Source: Symsagittifera roscoffensis (taxonomy: Eukaryota > Xenacoelomorpha > Acoela > Convolutidae). Taken from it: a stretch of DNA of 64,000 bases. A program made the position numbers and the translations under genes. Numbering within the stretch: the first letter of the stretch is position 1; every line of letters begins with the position of its first letter. The DNA is taken from assembly GCF_963678635.1 (NCBI RefSeq), contig NC_087071.1, positions 35,829,680-35,893,679 on the forward strand, written 5' to 3'. Of the stretch, positions 1-10,830 are shown piece by piece. The notes beneath the pieces were generated by a model. That model was not told the origin of the DNA. It did no database searches and worked only from the letters and a program-made list of their open reading frames with translations.

Positions 1-101
1 CCCCTACTTACCCATGATCTTAATAACCTAACACATAACATAACATAACACACATATCATATGCAACTTAGTCTTTGACCTAACACTCTTTCGCACATTA
101 C
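1..101 (-). other. Post-pol spacer of copy 1 with ACATA short repeats
   Basis: Non-coding. It holds a short ACATA/ACATAACATA tract at about 31-53. It aligns with 26684-26800 in copy 2, where the same spacer separates the pol stop from the accessory coding region. No gene is visible. Confidence 0.6.
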
Positions 102-371
102 TCAGCCTATACTTAAGTAATATTTCTTGTGTAGATATACTTGTATGTTCGTATCAGAGAATATCACGTGTACAAGCGCGTACAATTCCCGAGGATGCAG
201 TCTTCCTCTGTTTGGATCGCACACTGGAAGCGAGAGCTCCTTCACGTCCATTTCCACAAGGAAGTCCCTCAGCCTCGTCAAAGACAAGACTAGGTTTTCT
301 GGGTCCACGTGCTGCTTCTCTGTCGCCCTCGTTACCAAGAAGCATAAGTACTTTCCCGGTATCTGCGACAC
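102..371 (-). pseudogene. pol: Copy 1 pol C-terminus: second half of macro-like domain
   Basis: 89 codons, colinear with the C-terminal half of the macro-like domain in copy 2 (27424-26801), including the strand and helix around the DVKELSLPV segment and a terminal beta strand before the stop. It is separated from the first half (at the end of 398-1705) by a frameshift near 371-420. The initial Met shown by a simple ORF call is not a real start. The known relatives are macro domains that bind or hydrolyse ADP-ribose (TARG1/OARD1 type); the relation here is inferred from the order of conserved motifs. Confidence 0.6.
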
Positions 372-397
372 CGCCGGAGGTAAGGCTGCTACGCCCC

Positions 398-1705
398 CTA
401 TCCCTGGTCTTTGCTTCCAAAGAGTTCCACGTTTTTGTATTCTCTCTTAAAATCTGCCGCTAACGCTGTCCTAAAACTCATGTCTGCGGTGATTGCTATC
501 GCACATGTTCTGTTTGTGAGTATGAAATCACTGTCTGTTAGTATTATGTTACTAGAATATTCATTTGGTAAATTAAAATATGACTCAACTACCCTGCCTA
601 TGTCAGGTTTCTTAGGTTCTTCGCTTGTTTCTGCTTCTAAGTCTCCTGTTTCTCTTGCTATTCTCAACTTTTTTATTATCAGGTTTTCAGTGTGGGTAAG
701 TCCTACCCCCACTCCCCGGACAAAAATATCCATCGGCGTCCCCGTCGATCGCATACCGGATATCAAGTCAAGGTTAGAAGCTGGAATGAGAAGTTGTCCT
801 TCCTGGGCAGCCCAGGAAGGATCATCTCGTTCGGTCTTAATGTATTTCGCGCTTTCACGATCTACGTCTTGAATCGTAACGCTGGTCTCTTTAGGGTCTG
901 ATGTCATTTCGTTCAGCCACTCTAAGACACGCAGGTTCGTCAGGTCTTGTTCATTTGACTGCTGTTGCTCATCGTCGAATTCTACCTCGGGTTTCGACCA
1001 GTCGTCAACCCACTCATCGTTGTGATCATCGACTATGTCAATGTCTTGTGACACAGTTATTTCCTCTAAACCCACTACTTCCTCCACTATTTTCTTTAGA
1101 TCTATCCTATCCACTACAAAGTCGTCACCGTAAGGATTGTATTTCTTTCTTGGTCTCGTCCCGTCCTTCTGACGAGTCTGCATCGTGAACGGAAGATCTG
1201 GTTCCAAGTTCTTGGGAACCTCTGTCTGTTCGGGATCCTGCCAATCTTCCTCTGCGTAGGGTAAGGTTTCATCGTCCGCTTCGATCTGTTCGTTTGGATC
1301 CAGGTCCAATGGTGTATCCGTGCCTTCCTCTACGACTTCGTTTCCATCGTTCTTCTCCCTGGTGCCTTTTTCATTGACCTCACAAGCAGGGTCCATCATT
1401 AGATAATCCCCTTCTTCCATGTCTGCAGGTATACACCAGTCTTCTGTCGATGGATTGTGTGGCTTGATGTTCTCGTAGTGGGCGGCTCGGCCAGTACTCA
1501 GTCTATAAAAACGTCCCTCCTGGTGCACCTCCGTAATCATGAAGGGTCCCCTCCACTTTTTAGAAGCTTCTTTGTTCCTTTCGGTGGTATAACGTTCTGA
1601 AATACCCATACGTGGTCTCCCACCGAGTAGGCCTTTGCACCAGCTGCTTTCATGTCGAATCTTTTCCTCTGCCTTGCCTGTGCTTGCTGAGTATTTCGTC
1701 TGCAC
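398..1705 (-). pseudogene. pol: Copy 1 integrase C-terminus, GPY/F-like module and long acidic tail
   Basis: The real coding part begins where it overlaps the integrase frame (about 1560). The first residues hold a WRGPFMI segment like the GPY/F module that follows Ty3/gypsy integrases and helps bind DNA. There is no chromodomain. An acidic region of about 250 residues follows, rich in D and E, with a basic KYNPYGDDF block. It ends in the first half of the macro-like domain (ADMSFRTALAADF). The frame is broken from the preceding integrase frame near 1560 and from the macro C-half near 400. The tail is much longer than in ordinary gypsy elements. Confidence 0.75.
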
Positions 1706-2268
1706 AGATCGTTCAACTCCTGTTGACGTCTGATCACATCCCTTACGTAAACCTGTGGAGATGTTTTCTTTCCCTCATACTCTGGGTAGAAGAATGTCAA
1801 GGGTAAAGACTTCTCGTGTCCCGTCAGCATCATGTGTGGACTGACTCCAGTGGTGGAGTGTTGCGTGCTGTTATATGCCCCCATCACCTGTGGAAGGTAT
1901 CTGTCCCAGTCGGTCATATACCTGGAACAGTATACTCTCAGCATCGACACTAACGTCCTATTCTGTCTTTCCACTAAACCATTCGTTTGAGGGTGGTATG
2001 TCGTGGAGTGAGCCTGAGCGACCTGTGAGCGTCTCATAAGCTCTTTCGTAAGCTCTCCTACGGAAGCTGTTCCATTATCCGATTGAAACGTCATCGGACA
2101 ACCATGTCTTGCTATCCACGTGTTGATCAGGTGGTCGCATGTCTCTTCCGCCGAGGCAGTTATGCAGGGCACGGCCTCTGCATACTTCGTGAAGTGATCT
2201 ATCATGACCAAGACTTGGTTATAACCGCTGTCTGTCATGCATATCTTCTGGTGATCTATCTGCACCAC
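1537..2268 (-). pseudogene. pol: Copy 1 integrase catalytic core
   Basis: A retroviral-type integrase core (DDE transposase fold), which inserts element cDNA into host DNA in the nucleus. The catalytic triad is visible as D in VQIDHQKI, D in FQSDNG, and E in LVERQNR. The conserved YHPQTNGLVERQNRT signature is present. It is split from the N-terminal zinc-binding part by one in-frame TGA at about 2306-2308, where copy 2 has CGA (Arg), so a C-to-T change in a CpG explains the break. The Met start is therefore not genuine; it is an internal piece of pol. Confidence 0.85.
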
Positions 2269-2307
2269 CTCGTTGAATTCAGACGACTCAATCGATTGTA
2301 AAGGAAA

Positions 2308-3471
2308 TCATAATTTCCTTGGATCCTTGACCTGTTGGCATGACAGGCACGCTGTTACCCATTTCTCACATGCTTTTTTCATTCCAGGCCACTCAAAGCG
2401 CTTCAGGATCCTCTGATACACTTTGTCGATCCCTTGATGGCCCATCTGATCATGCGACCTGAATAATAGTTCTGTCTGATAGAGTTGCGGCAACACTATC
2501 GCGTTATATTTGTATAAGACCTTGTCTTCTTCTCTTCTCCTGCAAGCCACGATCCCGTCCTTGTTCAGATATAATCTCCCCTCCTTCTGCATGAAGTATT
2601 GTCTCAGGATCCTATAGCTGTCTTCTTCCAGGTCACCTTTGTCTGGTGCACCGTTTTCTATCCACCTTTTTAGGTTGCTTGTCATGCGATCATTTCTCTG
2701 CGCCCTTAGAAGGTCCGAGAGTCTGTATCTCGCCTTCAAGTACGTCTTCATGACCCTCATCTGACTATTCAGCTCGTTGGGCTGATGTGTGTCTTCTTCC
2801 ATCTTAACGCACCAAATCTTCGCCAACGGTTGTGTTTCTTGCTGAAACGGTTGAAGATCAGTCCTGACTGCCTCTTTCTGTGGCAATAAGCTCATCGACC
2901 GCTTGGATACTGCTATTGTTTCTAAGTCATCCGCTGCGTTGTCAAAGACTCTTTCACTTGGTATTAGGTAGCGATCACTGTCAGGATCCTGGTACACCTC
3001 TCTGTCCAGATCCCTCGCCCGAGTTCCCACTAGTAGCGTGTGAATCGCCAGTTCTGACAGTTCTGATCCCGAGGTCGAATTCCTGTCTGAATAGGTATCC
3101 ATTCCTGAGTTTCGGGAATCATCATCCGTCGAAGAGGTTGTGCTGGAGACTGCGCTCTCCTCCAGATCATGTCTGTGCTTTCTTCGCATCCATCTGGACT
3201 CCCCGGACAAAACCTTGTTCTCTAGGTCCTGTTTCTCATCAGGAATTTTCTCGTTTATCTCAGACTCCCCGGACCAATTTCCTTGTCCCGGGTGTTGATC
3301 TTGTGATCGCTGGTTCTTTTCATCATCCGTCTCCCCGGACAAATGGTCCTGCAGCAGATTTTGTTCCACCTCTTCACCCTCTTTATCCCGGTCCACAAAG
3401 GTGACGGTTTTCTTTCGCTTGCTGCTCCCCTGTTCTTTCTGTCCGTAAGATGGCCTTTGCGTAAAAGCCAT
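2308..3471 (-). pseudogene. pol: Copy 1 RNase H-integrase connector and integrase HHCC zinc finger
   Basis: Mostly a low-complexity acidic and Ser-rich connector with three SGE(S/T) repeats at about residues 45-95, then helices and the integrase N-terminal zinc-binding module near the C-terminus (H in SHDQMGHQ, then CLSC). The module organises integrase multimers in gypsy elements. The ATG at 3471 lies inside a 140-bp segment absent from copies 2 and 3, so this start may be a by-product of that insertion. The end is a nonsense codon inside pol. Confidence 0.75.
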
Positions 3472-3590
3472 TTTTACGGTTATTCATTGCCAGTTAAAAA
3501 AGATAGTTAATTTTATTAAAAGAAAGTTTGAATTGAATCAAAGTGTGTTCATTGCTGCTTGTCAATTTAAAGCATCTGATTCCTGAAGTA
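3453..3590 (-). other. Copy-1-specific insertion within pol
   Basis: AT-rich sequence replacing a stretch that is continuous coding sequence in copies 2 and 3 (compare 30466-30525 and 52860-52930). It creates stops and a fresh ATG. I see no ORF or terminal repeat in it. Its origin is unknown; a small non-autonomous insertion or a replacement during reverse transcription would both fit. Confidence 0.5.
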
Positions 3591-5217
3591 TTGTCCTACA
3601 ATCCCTTTTGTTCTCTTCGTGCTGTCGTCTGGACGGCATGATCTTCACCTTCTCACTGACTGTTAGCGATGCCACTGCTGCTGTCCACTCGGGGTCATCT
3701 CTGGTCACTTCTCTTTCTAACAATCCACCCAGCATCCGCATCACTTGCGGTGTGACTTGCACCGTTCTATCCAATAATGAGAGGCTGTTTATGTTCATGC
3801 GAGAGAGTTCTTGCTGGACCAGATTCGAGCGCAGCAACAGATCCAAGGGGACCGGGTCCTCCCTGGATAGGATCTTTATCTCGGCTGCTTTCTCTACAGG
3901 TAACTCAGGATGCCCTGGAATTGGATGTCCAGACTTATCCAACCATCTCGTTAAGGGAAGCGCTTCATAAGTTTCTTTGTCCAAAAACGAGAATCCCTCC
4001 TTTATTTCCGCCTGATTGGCCTGCTTCTGCTCCAATCTTTCATAGAACTCAGTTTTCTTGCTGAGGCTGTCAGCATTCTGGTGTTTATCACGCATCCTAT
4101 GTTCGATTATCATATGGTAGCCATCCAATCTGACTATCCATCTACCAATATAACTCTGATCCATCGAGTAGGTCTTCAACCAGGATAACGCTCTGTTGTC
4201 CACGCGTAACTTGAAGGGAGCGCTCCCCAAGTATGCACGGTACTTTTCCACGAAGGCGACTACTGCAAACATTTCTGCTTTTGGTGCGCCATATTTCATT
4301 TCTGTGTCACTCAAGACCTTGCTGCCGTATGCAATGGGACGGAGAACTGTTCTTCCATTCCATTCTTGCTCTTGATGCATTATTGCTGAGATGGCCACTA
4401 CCGATGCATCTGTGTCAAGAACATACATGCCCTTTTCTGTAGGCATGCCTAGCACTGGCGCTTCGCACAGTTCCCGCTTTATAATCTCGAAAGCAACCTG
4501 TGCCTCATCGTTCCATTCGAACTTTTTCCCCTTGTTGCGCATCAGCTTCTGCATCGGGTACACCTTGCCCGCATATCCTTTTATGAATTCCCGGTAGTAA
4601 TTGGCAAACCCCAGGAAGCTCAGGAGCTGTGTGTCCGTTCTGGGAGCTTTCCATGTCAACACTGCTTCCACTGCTTCCGGGTCCGGCCTCACACCATGCC
4701 TGTCCACCATTCTTCCCAGGTACTTTATCGAATCCCTAAGAATTTCACATTTCGATGGTTTGCACTTCAATCCTGCTCTTTTCATGTATCCAAAGACCTC
4801 ATCGAGCCTATCAATGTGGTCTTCCAGGGTCGGTGTCGCTATGACTACCTCATCCACGTAACACATCACGAGATTCCCGTACTTCTTGGTCACTCTCGTC
4901 AAAGCCTGAGCCATCAGTCTTTGAAAAGTGGCCGTTGCATTGCACAAGCCGAAGGTCATCCTCTTCCACTGGTACAACCCCAATTCGCACGCGAATCCAG
5001 TTTTCTCTCTGTCCTTCTTTCGCAGAGGGACCTGCCAGAAGGCAGAACCTAAGTCCAATGTGGTGAAGAACTTGGCATCACCAAGTTTAGATAGCCTCTC
5101 ATCTATTCGCGGTATCGGGTACGCATCTTTTATCGTTACCGCGTTCAAGTAACGAAAGTCGCAACAAAATCTAAGCTGCCCCCTTTCTTTTTCGCCATTA
5201 CTACTCCGCAAGCCCAT
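3562..5217 (-). pseudogene. pol: Copy 1 reverse transcriptase and RNase H
   Basis: Reverse transcriptase followed by RNase H, which copy element RNA into DNA in cytoplasmic particles. RT motifs in order: RYLNAVT, PIPRIDE, FFTTLDLGSAFWQVPL, FGLCNATATFQRLM, then the active-site motif, which reads YVDE instead of YVDD (4849-4860). RNase H shows the D-E-D-D set: DTDAS, KAEMF, RVDNRAL and HQNADSLSKK. Length and order fit Ty3/gypsy. The frame is broken from protease upstream by a frameshift near 5180 and ends in the insertion at 3590. Positions 3620-4976 are almost identical to copy 2, unlike the flanks. Confidence 0.92.
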
Positions 5218-5696
5218 GGCGATTTCGAGGGTTCTATCATGTCGTATTCAAGCAACATTTCTATTTCTGCTCGGCACGCTTCCGATTTATGTGGCGTCAT
5301 TCGCCTTGCGCCTTCCCTATGGGGAACGGCGCCCTCTTCTAGTTCGATTTCGTGTTCGACGAAATTACAGCAACCGATGTCCGCCTTATGTTTTGAAAAT
5401 ACATCGGCGTTCCGATTTAGGAGGTCCCGCAATTTTTTAAAATCTCCCTCACCTATTTTCCCTTTTAAATGTTCTATTTCTGGCAAAACCGGTTTGTCAG
5501 AATCTAGTTCATATGACGAGGGGCGTTCCGGAAAATTCGAGCAGCTTGATAAGCCGTCGTCCGTTTCGGATTTCATTGAAAACAATTTATGAATAGATTT
5601 TAATTCATTAATTCTCTTTAAAATTTTATCTTTATTTGCATGATAAGGACAGTCTTTCACACTATATTTCTTCAAGTTTTCTTTCTGTCTCCTCAT
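5145..5696 (-). pseudogene. pol: Copy 1 protease-RT spacer and start of RT
   Basis: Polyprotein segment between protease and RT. It ends with the usual gypsy entry into RT (helix, then DMIEPSKSPWACGVVMAKKK), which precedes the first RT strand. Frameshifts lie at about 5685 (from the gag-protease frame) and about 5180 (into the RT frame). Copy 2 has lost about 200 bp covering this RT entry. Confidence 0.8.
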
Positions 5697-8600
5697 AGTC
5701 GGTCCTCATCGGCAAAGCGTAGCCAAGCTTCTTTCCACGCTGGATTGAAACCGTGGTGTCCAGTGTGTTCAGTAACACACTGACACACAGTCCGTTTCGC
5801 GTTACCGAGAAGCTCCGGCCTAAAATCACCGAACTCTGTCTATTTGGATTCGGTACTAAGCAAACCTGTTTACTATCACTTAACGAATTCAAATTTCTCA
5901 TTCTAAAAATTGCTACCACAGCTTGTCCTGGTTGTAATTTTACTTTTCTATCCAAAAAAATTGGTACCTTGCTTTCGTCTGTTATTATCCTATTATTTGG
6001 TCTCTTAACATACTTTCGGTCCGGGTTTCTAATCCGTATCAGATCGTTGTTTAAGTCAATCATCACGTCAAAATTCCTGACAAAATCTCTGCGCAAGATG
6101 AATTGGTCGGCATCGTCCAGATTCTCTACCACCAGGAAGCTCATCCAAAAATCCCGTCCTCCCATGTGGAGGACCGTTATTGGTGTTCTTCCGGCTACGT
6201 AGATAGCTCCTCGATTGGCTGCGGCCAGTCGGAGATTCGTTGGAATTAGATCTTCCCGCGTGAAGCCCATTCTTTCCCAAGTTCTTATCGGCATCACACT
6301 CACTACCACTCCTGTGTCCAGAAGCCCTGTGACTCCAATTTTTGTTCCGTTGGTTTCGAGCAGATGTGCTGTCACATCTGCTTCATATCCAATGTGTACC
6401 GCGTCTTGTTCCATCATGGCGTCATGGCCTATCCTGCGGACTTTGAGTTCCTCTTCTCCCAAATAGATCTGCCCCATTTGGTCATCATCTGTTGTTACAT
6501 AAGTCCTGGTGTAGATACTGATTCCATCCACGTTCAGCATTACTTGATACGGCCCATAGACCTCTAGGTAGCGTCCATGAAGTTTCTTCATGCGAGGGCC
6601 ACCCGTCGTTAGAAGTGCTCGCACAGCTCTCGACTCGGTTCGTGGCTCCACCTGTCTCAGATAATCTGCATATGTGTCCAAATGCATCAAAGTGAACTCG
6701 GATGGTTCACTCAGATTTCTGATCACCTGATGTCCAGCCACTGAGATTATCGACTGTATCTTGCTTCCTTGCGGCATCATGCCGAACATCCTACCGGAGA
6801 TCACTTTAAGTTTCATGTCTAAACTGCCTGGTGTTTTCGTCTCCTCGAACTCCGTTGCTTCGAAGGTATTCAATTGCTCCTGAAGCTTTTCATTTTCCAG
6901 TTCAAGTTTCACTTTTTGTTCGATTTCTTTCGTCACCAATTCCTGTTGTACTCTATTTAGAGCATCCCTTGCGGCTGCCTTATAATCGATCTTGAAGTCC
7001 TCAGCCGCAGTTGCTGGTTCCGGCTCACGTGTCTCCCCTGTTACCGCTTGCATTTTCTTTGCCACCAGCTCTTGAGGTTTATCCTTTCTGCGTGCCTCCG
7101 CTTCACTCAAAAGTCGAGCCTTGCTGGCTTTCACTCCTGACAAAGCTTCTTCATGTCTTGGATGCTTGATGTCTGCCACTGCATCCCAGAATTGCGGACA
7201 ATCTGATTTAAAATGACCTTCCAAGTTGCAAAAGAAACACCTCGGGCCGAATTTCGCTATTACTCCTCTCATGAAATCCTCATGGTCCAATTCTGACGCA
7301 TCTTCGTCCTCGAGGCTAAAGCCTATTGCTTTCATGCCTTGTTTGTAAGCTGGGCATGCTGACACATGATGGTCTGTTGAACTGCAATTAGCACAAGAGC
7401 GTCTCTTGTCCATATCATCCCTCGGTTTGTACCAATTGTTCCCTTGGTTTGCTGGTCCGTTGTTAAAATTGCCATAATTGTTCTTGTAATATCCAGATCT
7501 CGAAGGAGGTTTCAACAAAAGATACTCCTTTGATTTGAGCCTCAACTCCTCCGGTGTTGGCGCATTAGTTGATAGTGGTGTGTAATGCGTTGCTAGCATC
7601 GTACGAAGTTCATCATTTTTCACACCATCGATGAATTTTGAGGCTACGGCCAGGTTCATCCTTCGGTTTGACTCATCCGGTTGGCTGCGTCTTCTCAGCA
7701 TTTCTAAATCATCGAGAAACTTGTCTATGGTTTCATCTTCTCGTTGCCTCCGTTTCTCGAAGCGCATCATCGCCTGGTGCCCCTGCACCCCTGATCCGAA
7801 ACGGTTTAACAGGATTTCGAAGATTTTCTCAGCAGTGTCACGTTGATACTGTTTCTTGGCCATGACACAGTTCAGGGCTGTCCCTTCTAAGTTGCTGGTG
7901 AGCGCGCTGCGTTCCTGTCTCTCCGACAAGTCCTCTTCCTCGAAATGCAGCTTCATTACCTCTATCCAGGTATCAATACAGCCATCAGATTCGTCTTTGT
8001 AGCATCTTGGCTTCCTAAAGACTCTTCTGGACTTCTCACTGCGTTCATTGGTTCTAGATAACCTCGTCAGGAATGTCTCCAAAGACCTGTTCAGGGGTTC
8101 AAATGCCGTGGCCATTGCCGTAGCATCCCTTGATTGTCCCGCTTGAGTGTCCTCACACCTTGTCGAAGGCTCTGTGTGCGGTGCATCCCTGCAATCCGAA
8201 TCATCATGAGCGTTTCCCGCTTGGCCCATATGACTCCTCCTCGGGCTTGCATGCCCCCTGTTGCCGGAATCACTTCTCCCAGTCGCATGTGTGCTTTGCG
8301 TTGGTCGTTCGTTAGAGGTTTGTCTGTTCCCCGTTGAACTTGCTCTACTGTTCGGGCCCCATGCTATATTACCCCTTGTGGCATAGCCTGATGAACTGCC
8401 CCTGCCTCTAGTGGATCCATACGTCTTCCTCCTTTGATGTTCATTGAAGTTCACCCTCGGTTCCCTGCTGGGACCTCCCGAGTTCGGCTCTCCTTCTTTT
8501 GGTCCACTCTTGCTGCTTAGTAGCCCGTCCAACCTATCCATGATAGCCTGAGTTCGCCTCTCCATCATCGCGTCTATCTTTGTGTCAAGAGTCCCAAGAG

Positions 8601-8913
8601 ACTGCTCTTGCTGAATTCTTAACTTCTCCATGTCGGCTCTTAAGCGTAACTCCCTCTGTTCCACCTCTCTTGTCTTTCGCGACAAGTTCCTCGTCATATG
8701 TTCGTCCGTTCTTTCTTTCAAGCGTTTTTCGCTTCTGCCAACTTCTTGTCTGTTGCGGTTTATTTCTTCCCGCAGACTTTCTCTTTCAATGTGAACTGCT
8801 CTTTCTAGTTCACTCATCCTTATCGACATCTGCTCATTTTGTTCTCCTAAACTGTCCACTATGTTGTTTAAGGCTTCCTCTAGTGCTGCCCCGTTATCCA
8901 CGAGTGCCGTCAC
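5662..8913 (-). pseudogene. gag: Copy 1 Gag coiled coil, capsid core, zinc knuckles and aspartic protease
   Basis: A long internal polyprotein frame (1083 codons). Order: a coiled coil (about residues 5-130), an RG/S-rich linker, a retrotransposon Gag core (about 285-470: WIEVMKLHF, ALNCVMAKK, EIFEILLNRF), two CX2CX4HX4C zinc knuckles (at about 500-585), a charged helical region, and a retroviral aspartic protease with LLDTGVVVSVMP. Gag packages the RNA; the protease cleaves the polyprotein. The real start is the ATG at 9793; this piece is separated from it by a 2-bp loss at about 9103 relative to copy 2. It ends by a frameshift at about 5685. Confidence 0.88.
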
Positions 8914-9076
8914 TAGTGGTGGTGTAACTCTGTCGGTCCCAGGTAGCTTCGTGCTGGTCGAGATCCGGGCCTTGACTCTCTGTCTTGACGTCTTTTCATT
9001 ATCTATTTCAGGATCCGCTAACGCGTTGCCTAGCCCTCTGGTTCTACTCTCTCCAGTTTGTGGCTCTGAACTTGTC

Positions 9077-9793
9077 CTAATCGCGAAGTCTTTTGACTGG
9101 CCTGGTGTTTGCCTCTTTGCTTATCGTTGTCACTACACCAAATTTGTCCATGGATCCAGTCTCTCTTCCGACGTATGCCTCGTTCTCCTGGATCGAACTG
9201 TTGAGGCTGACCTTAGATCCAAAGTCCCCTTGCTCCTCTTCATCCTCTTCCTCCTGGGATTCACCGTCGTTTCCTGCTCCTCCTCCCATGCTGAATGGAA
9301 AGATGTTTCCGAAGGTGTTCTTCATTCTTTCTGAGAATGATGATGACGTTGTTTGTTTCCCAGTTCCGCCTGCCATCATAGTGTTGTCTGTCGGAGATCT
9401 TCTAGTTGCCGTTACTTCAGTTGAGAAGTCGGACAGTTCCGACATCTCCTCTCGATCCAATGTCCCGGTGGAAGTGGCAAAATCATGGCCTTGTTCTACC
9501 GGGGTAGATTCACTCGCCAGCCTTCTGCCTCTCCCTTCCAGTCCATTTACTTCCTGGTTGTCGTTCATGGTATGGTCCGTATTGACCTCCACTTCTAACA
9601 GTTCTTTTCGCTCTTCTGAGGTCTTCTGACTTCTCGTTTCAACCATTCTGCCTGAAACCGTCTCCCCTTTATCGGACCGGGATCGCTTGATCCAATCCAC
9701 AAAAGGATCGGTCATCGTTTTTCTTTGCTTTTCAGGTATGAATTTCCTAGAGCTATTACCTCGTTTTGGTATCCTTGACTTGTCTAGACTCAT
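9077..9793 (-). pseudogene. gag: Copy 1 Gag N-terminus
   Basis: The start of the gag-pol frame. The ATG at 9793 is conserved in all three gag copies with the same first residues (MSL-KSRIPK). It is an acidic, Ser/Thr-rich, probably disordered stretch with an EEEDEEE run at about residue 185. No domain is recognised. Copy 1 lacks two bases at about 9103 compared with copy 2, which shifts the frame and stops it at 9077. The leader lies directly upstream. Confidence 0.8.
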
Positions 9794-10033
9794 TCTCTAT
9801 TTGTCACTTTCTAATGCCTACTCTTGACTCAATTGCTAGAGACCTTATAGTTTTATTAACAATAATAATGACACAACACAATAAATTTCACCAGATTCTT
9901 TTAAATAGTGACCACGAATCCCTGTATGTTGTCAGAGTACAGTTTGTATAAAATTTATTCACACTAACCGATTATCGGTCCAAAGATTTGAAAACTAGCA
10001 CAATATGATGTTATCAGTCAATTTAAAAGATAG

Positions 10034-10046
10034 TGTACTCACTACC
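10034..10046 (-). promoter_or_regulatory. Candidate splice donor in the leader
   Basis: The minus strand reads GGTA/GTGAGTACAC, a close match to a eukaryotic 5' splice site, 250 nt before the gag ATG. The GTGAGTACAC core is unchanged at 36540-36556 (copy 2), 28782-28798 (displaced segment) and 46440-46452 (copy 3), while surrounding bases vary. It would be the natural donor for a spliced accessory mRNA. Confidence 0.4.
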
Positions 10047-10229
10047 CAATCAAGCACAGTTTACGTTGATTTAAAATCAAAAACAAATAATTTATTTTGA
10101 CACAATATGAATGTATATATAAAAAAACGTATGTGTCTTGTACTCTTAGTCGGTCGCAGTACAATAGTCGAACCTGTCTTTTAAAGAAAAAGCTTTCTCT
10201 GCTCGGTGCCGCACCAAACAGAAAAATTT

Positions 10230-10338
10230 GAAGGCAGTTATTTTCTCAAGTGGGCGTCTATTGCACCCACCGAGTACTGTGTTACCTATCTGCCTTCGGA
10301 CTGCCCGAGCTAGACCTACTAAAATCCTCAGGGCAGTC
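10230..10338 (-). ncRNA. Structured leader RNA element (packaging-signal-like position)
   Basis: Stem 1: GACTGCCC (10299-10306) pairs with GGGCAGTC (10331-10338), closing a 24-nt loop. Stem 2: GAAGGCAG (10230-10237) pairs with CTGCCTTC (10290-10297) and encloses a hairpin GTGGGCG/CACCCAC (10250-10270), which pairs fully only on the minus strand through a G-U pair. In copy 3 stem 1 is GATTGCCC/GGGCAATC: both sides changed together, so pairing is kept. A packaging or dimerisation role is inferred from its position between the splice donor and the rest of the leader. Confidence 0.6.
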
Positions 10339-10559
10339 ACTTTTCCCAAAAACGTATTATGTTTCAATCCACACCAATGAATCACACTCTTTTTAATTTA
10401 GACTTAGTGTCGCGAATATCCGAGTTCGGACCTGTCTTGTATTAGTCTGGTTCTTATTGAAAGGCAAGTTACCAGTGCAGTCACTGATACCTAGCCTGTG
10501 TGTTAATAACCTAATACCTCTCACTTTACAGTCTTTCTTTCGTCTACCTAAGTCCTTAA

Positions 10560-10830
10560 TAAAATAATACCCCTCCGAATTGGCACAAATAGGACCCTTC
10601 CGGATAGCAAAATCTAGACCCTTCCGGATTGGGACCCCTCTGAGTTGGTTAATATAAGACCCCTCCGGATTTGGACCCCTCCGAATTAGCAACTATAAGA
10701 CCCCTCCGGATTCGGACCCCTCCTAACTTGAAAAATCTTTGACCCCTCCGGATTGGGAACCCTCCGGTTTTGTGAAAAGTAGCTTTTCGGAGATTTCCTT
10801 TTTTCAACCTATACCCCTCCTGATACGTTC
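10560..10830 (-). repeat. Cluster of CCCCTCCGGATT-type short repeats
   Basis: At least eight variants of the motif ACCC(C/T)TCCGGATT lie about 25-40 bp apart here, and more are scattered to 12200 and inside the LTR. The same cluster is at 37080-37350 in copy 2 and, in the other orientation, at 45757-45945 in copy 3. On the transcript strand the core reads AATCCGGAGGGGT. Confidence 0.65.

Noticed and set aside
5216-9629. Numerous plus-strand ORFs over gag-pol of copy 1 and their equivalents in copies 2-4
   Set aside because: They are antisense shadows of the coding frames with no recognisable domains.
10146-10385. 79-codon minus-strand ORF in the leader
   Set aside because: It overlaps the structured RNA block; the corresponding ORFs in the other copies are in different frames with different lengths, so the constraint is not on protein.
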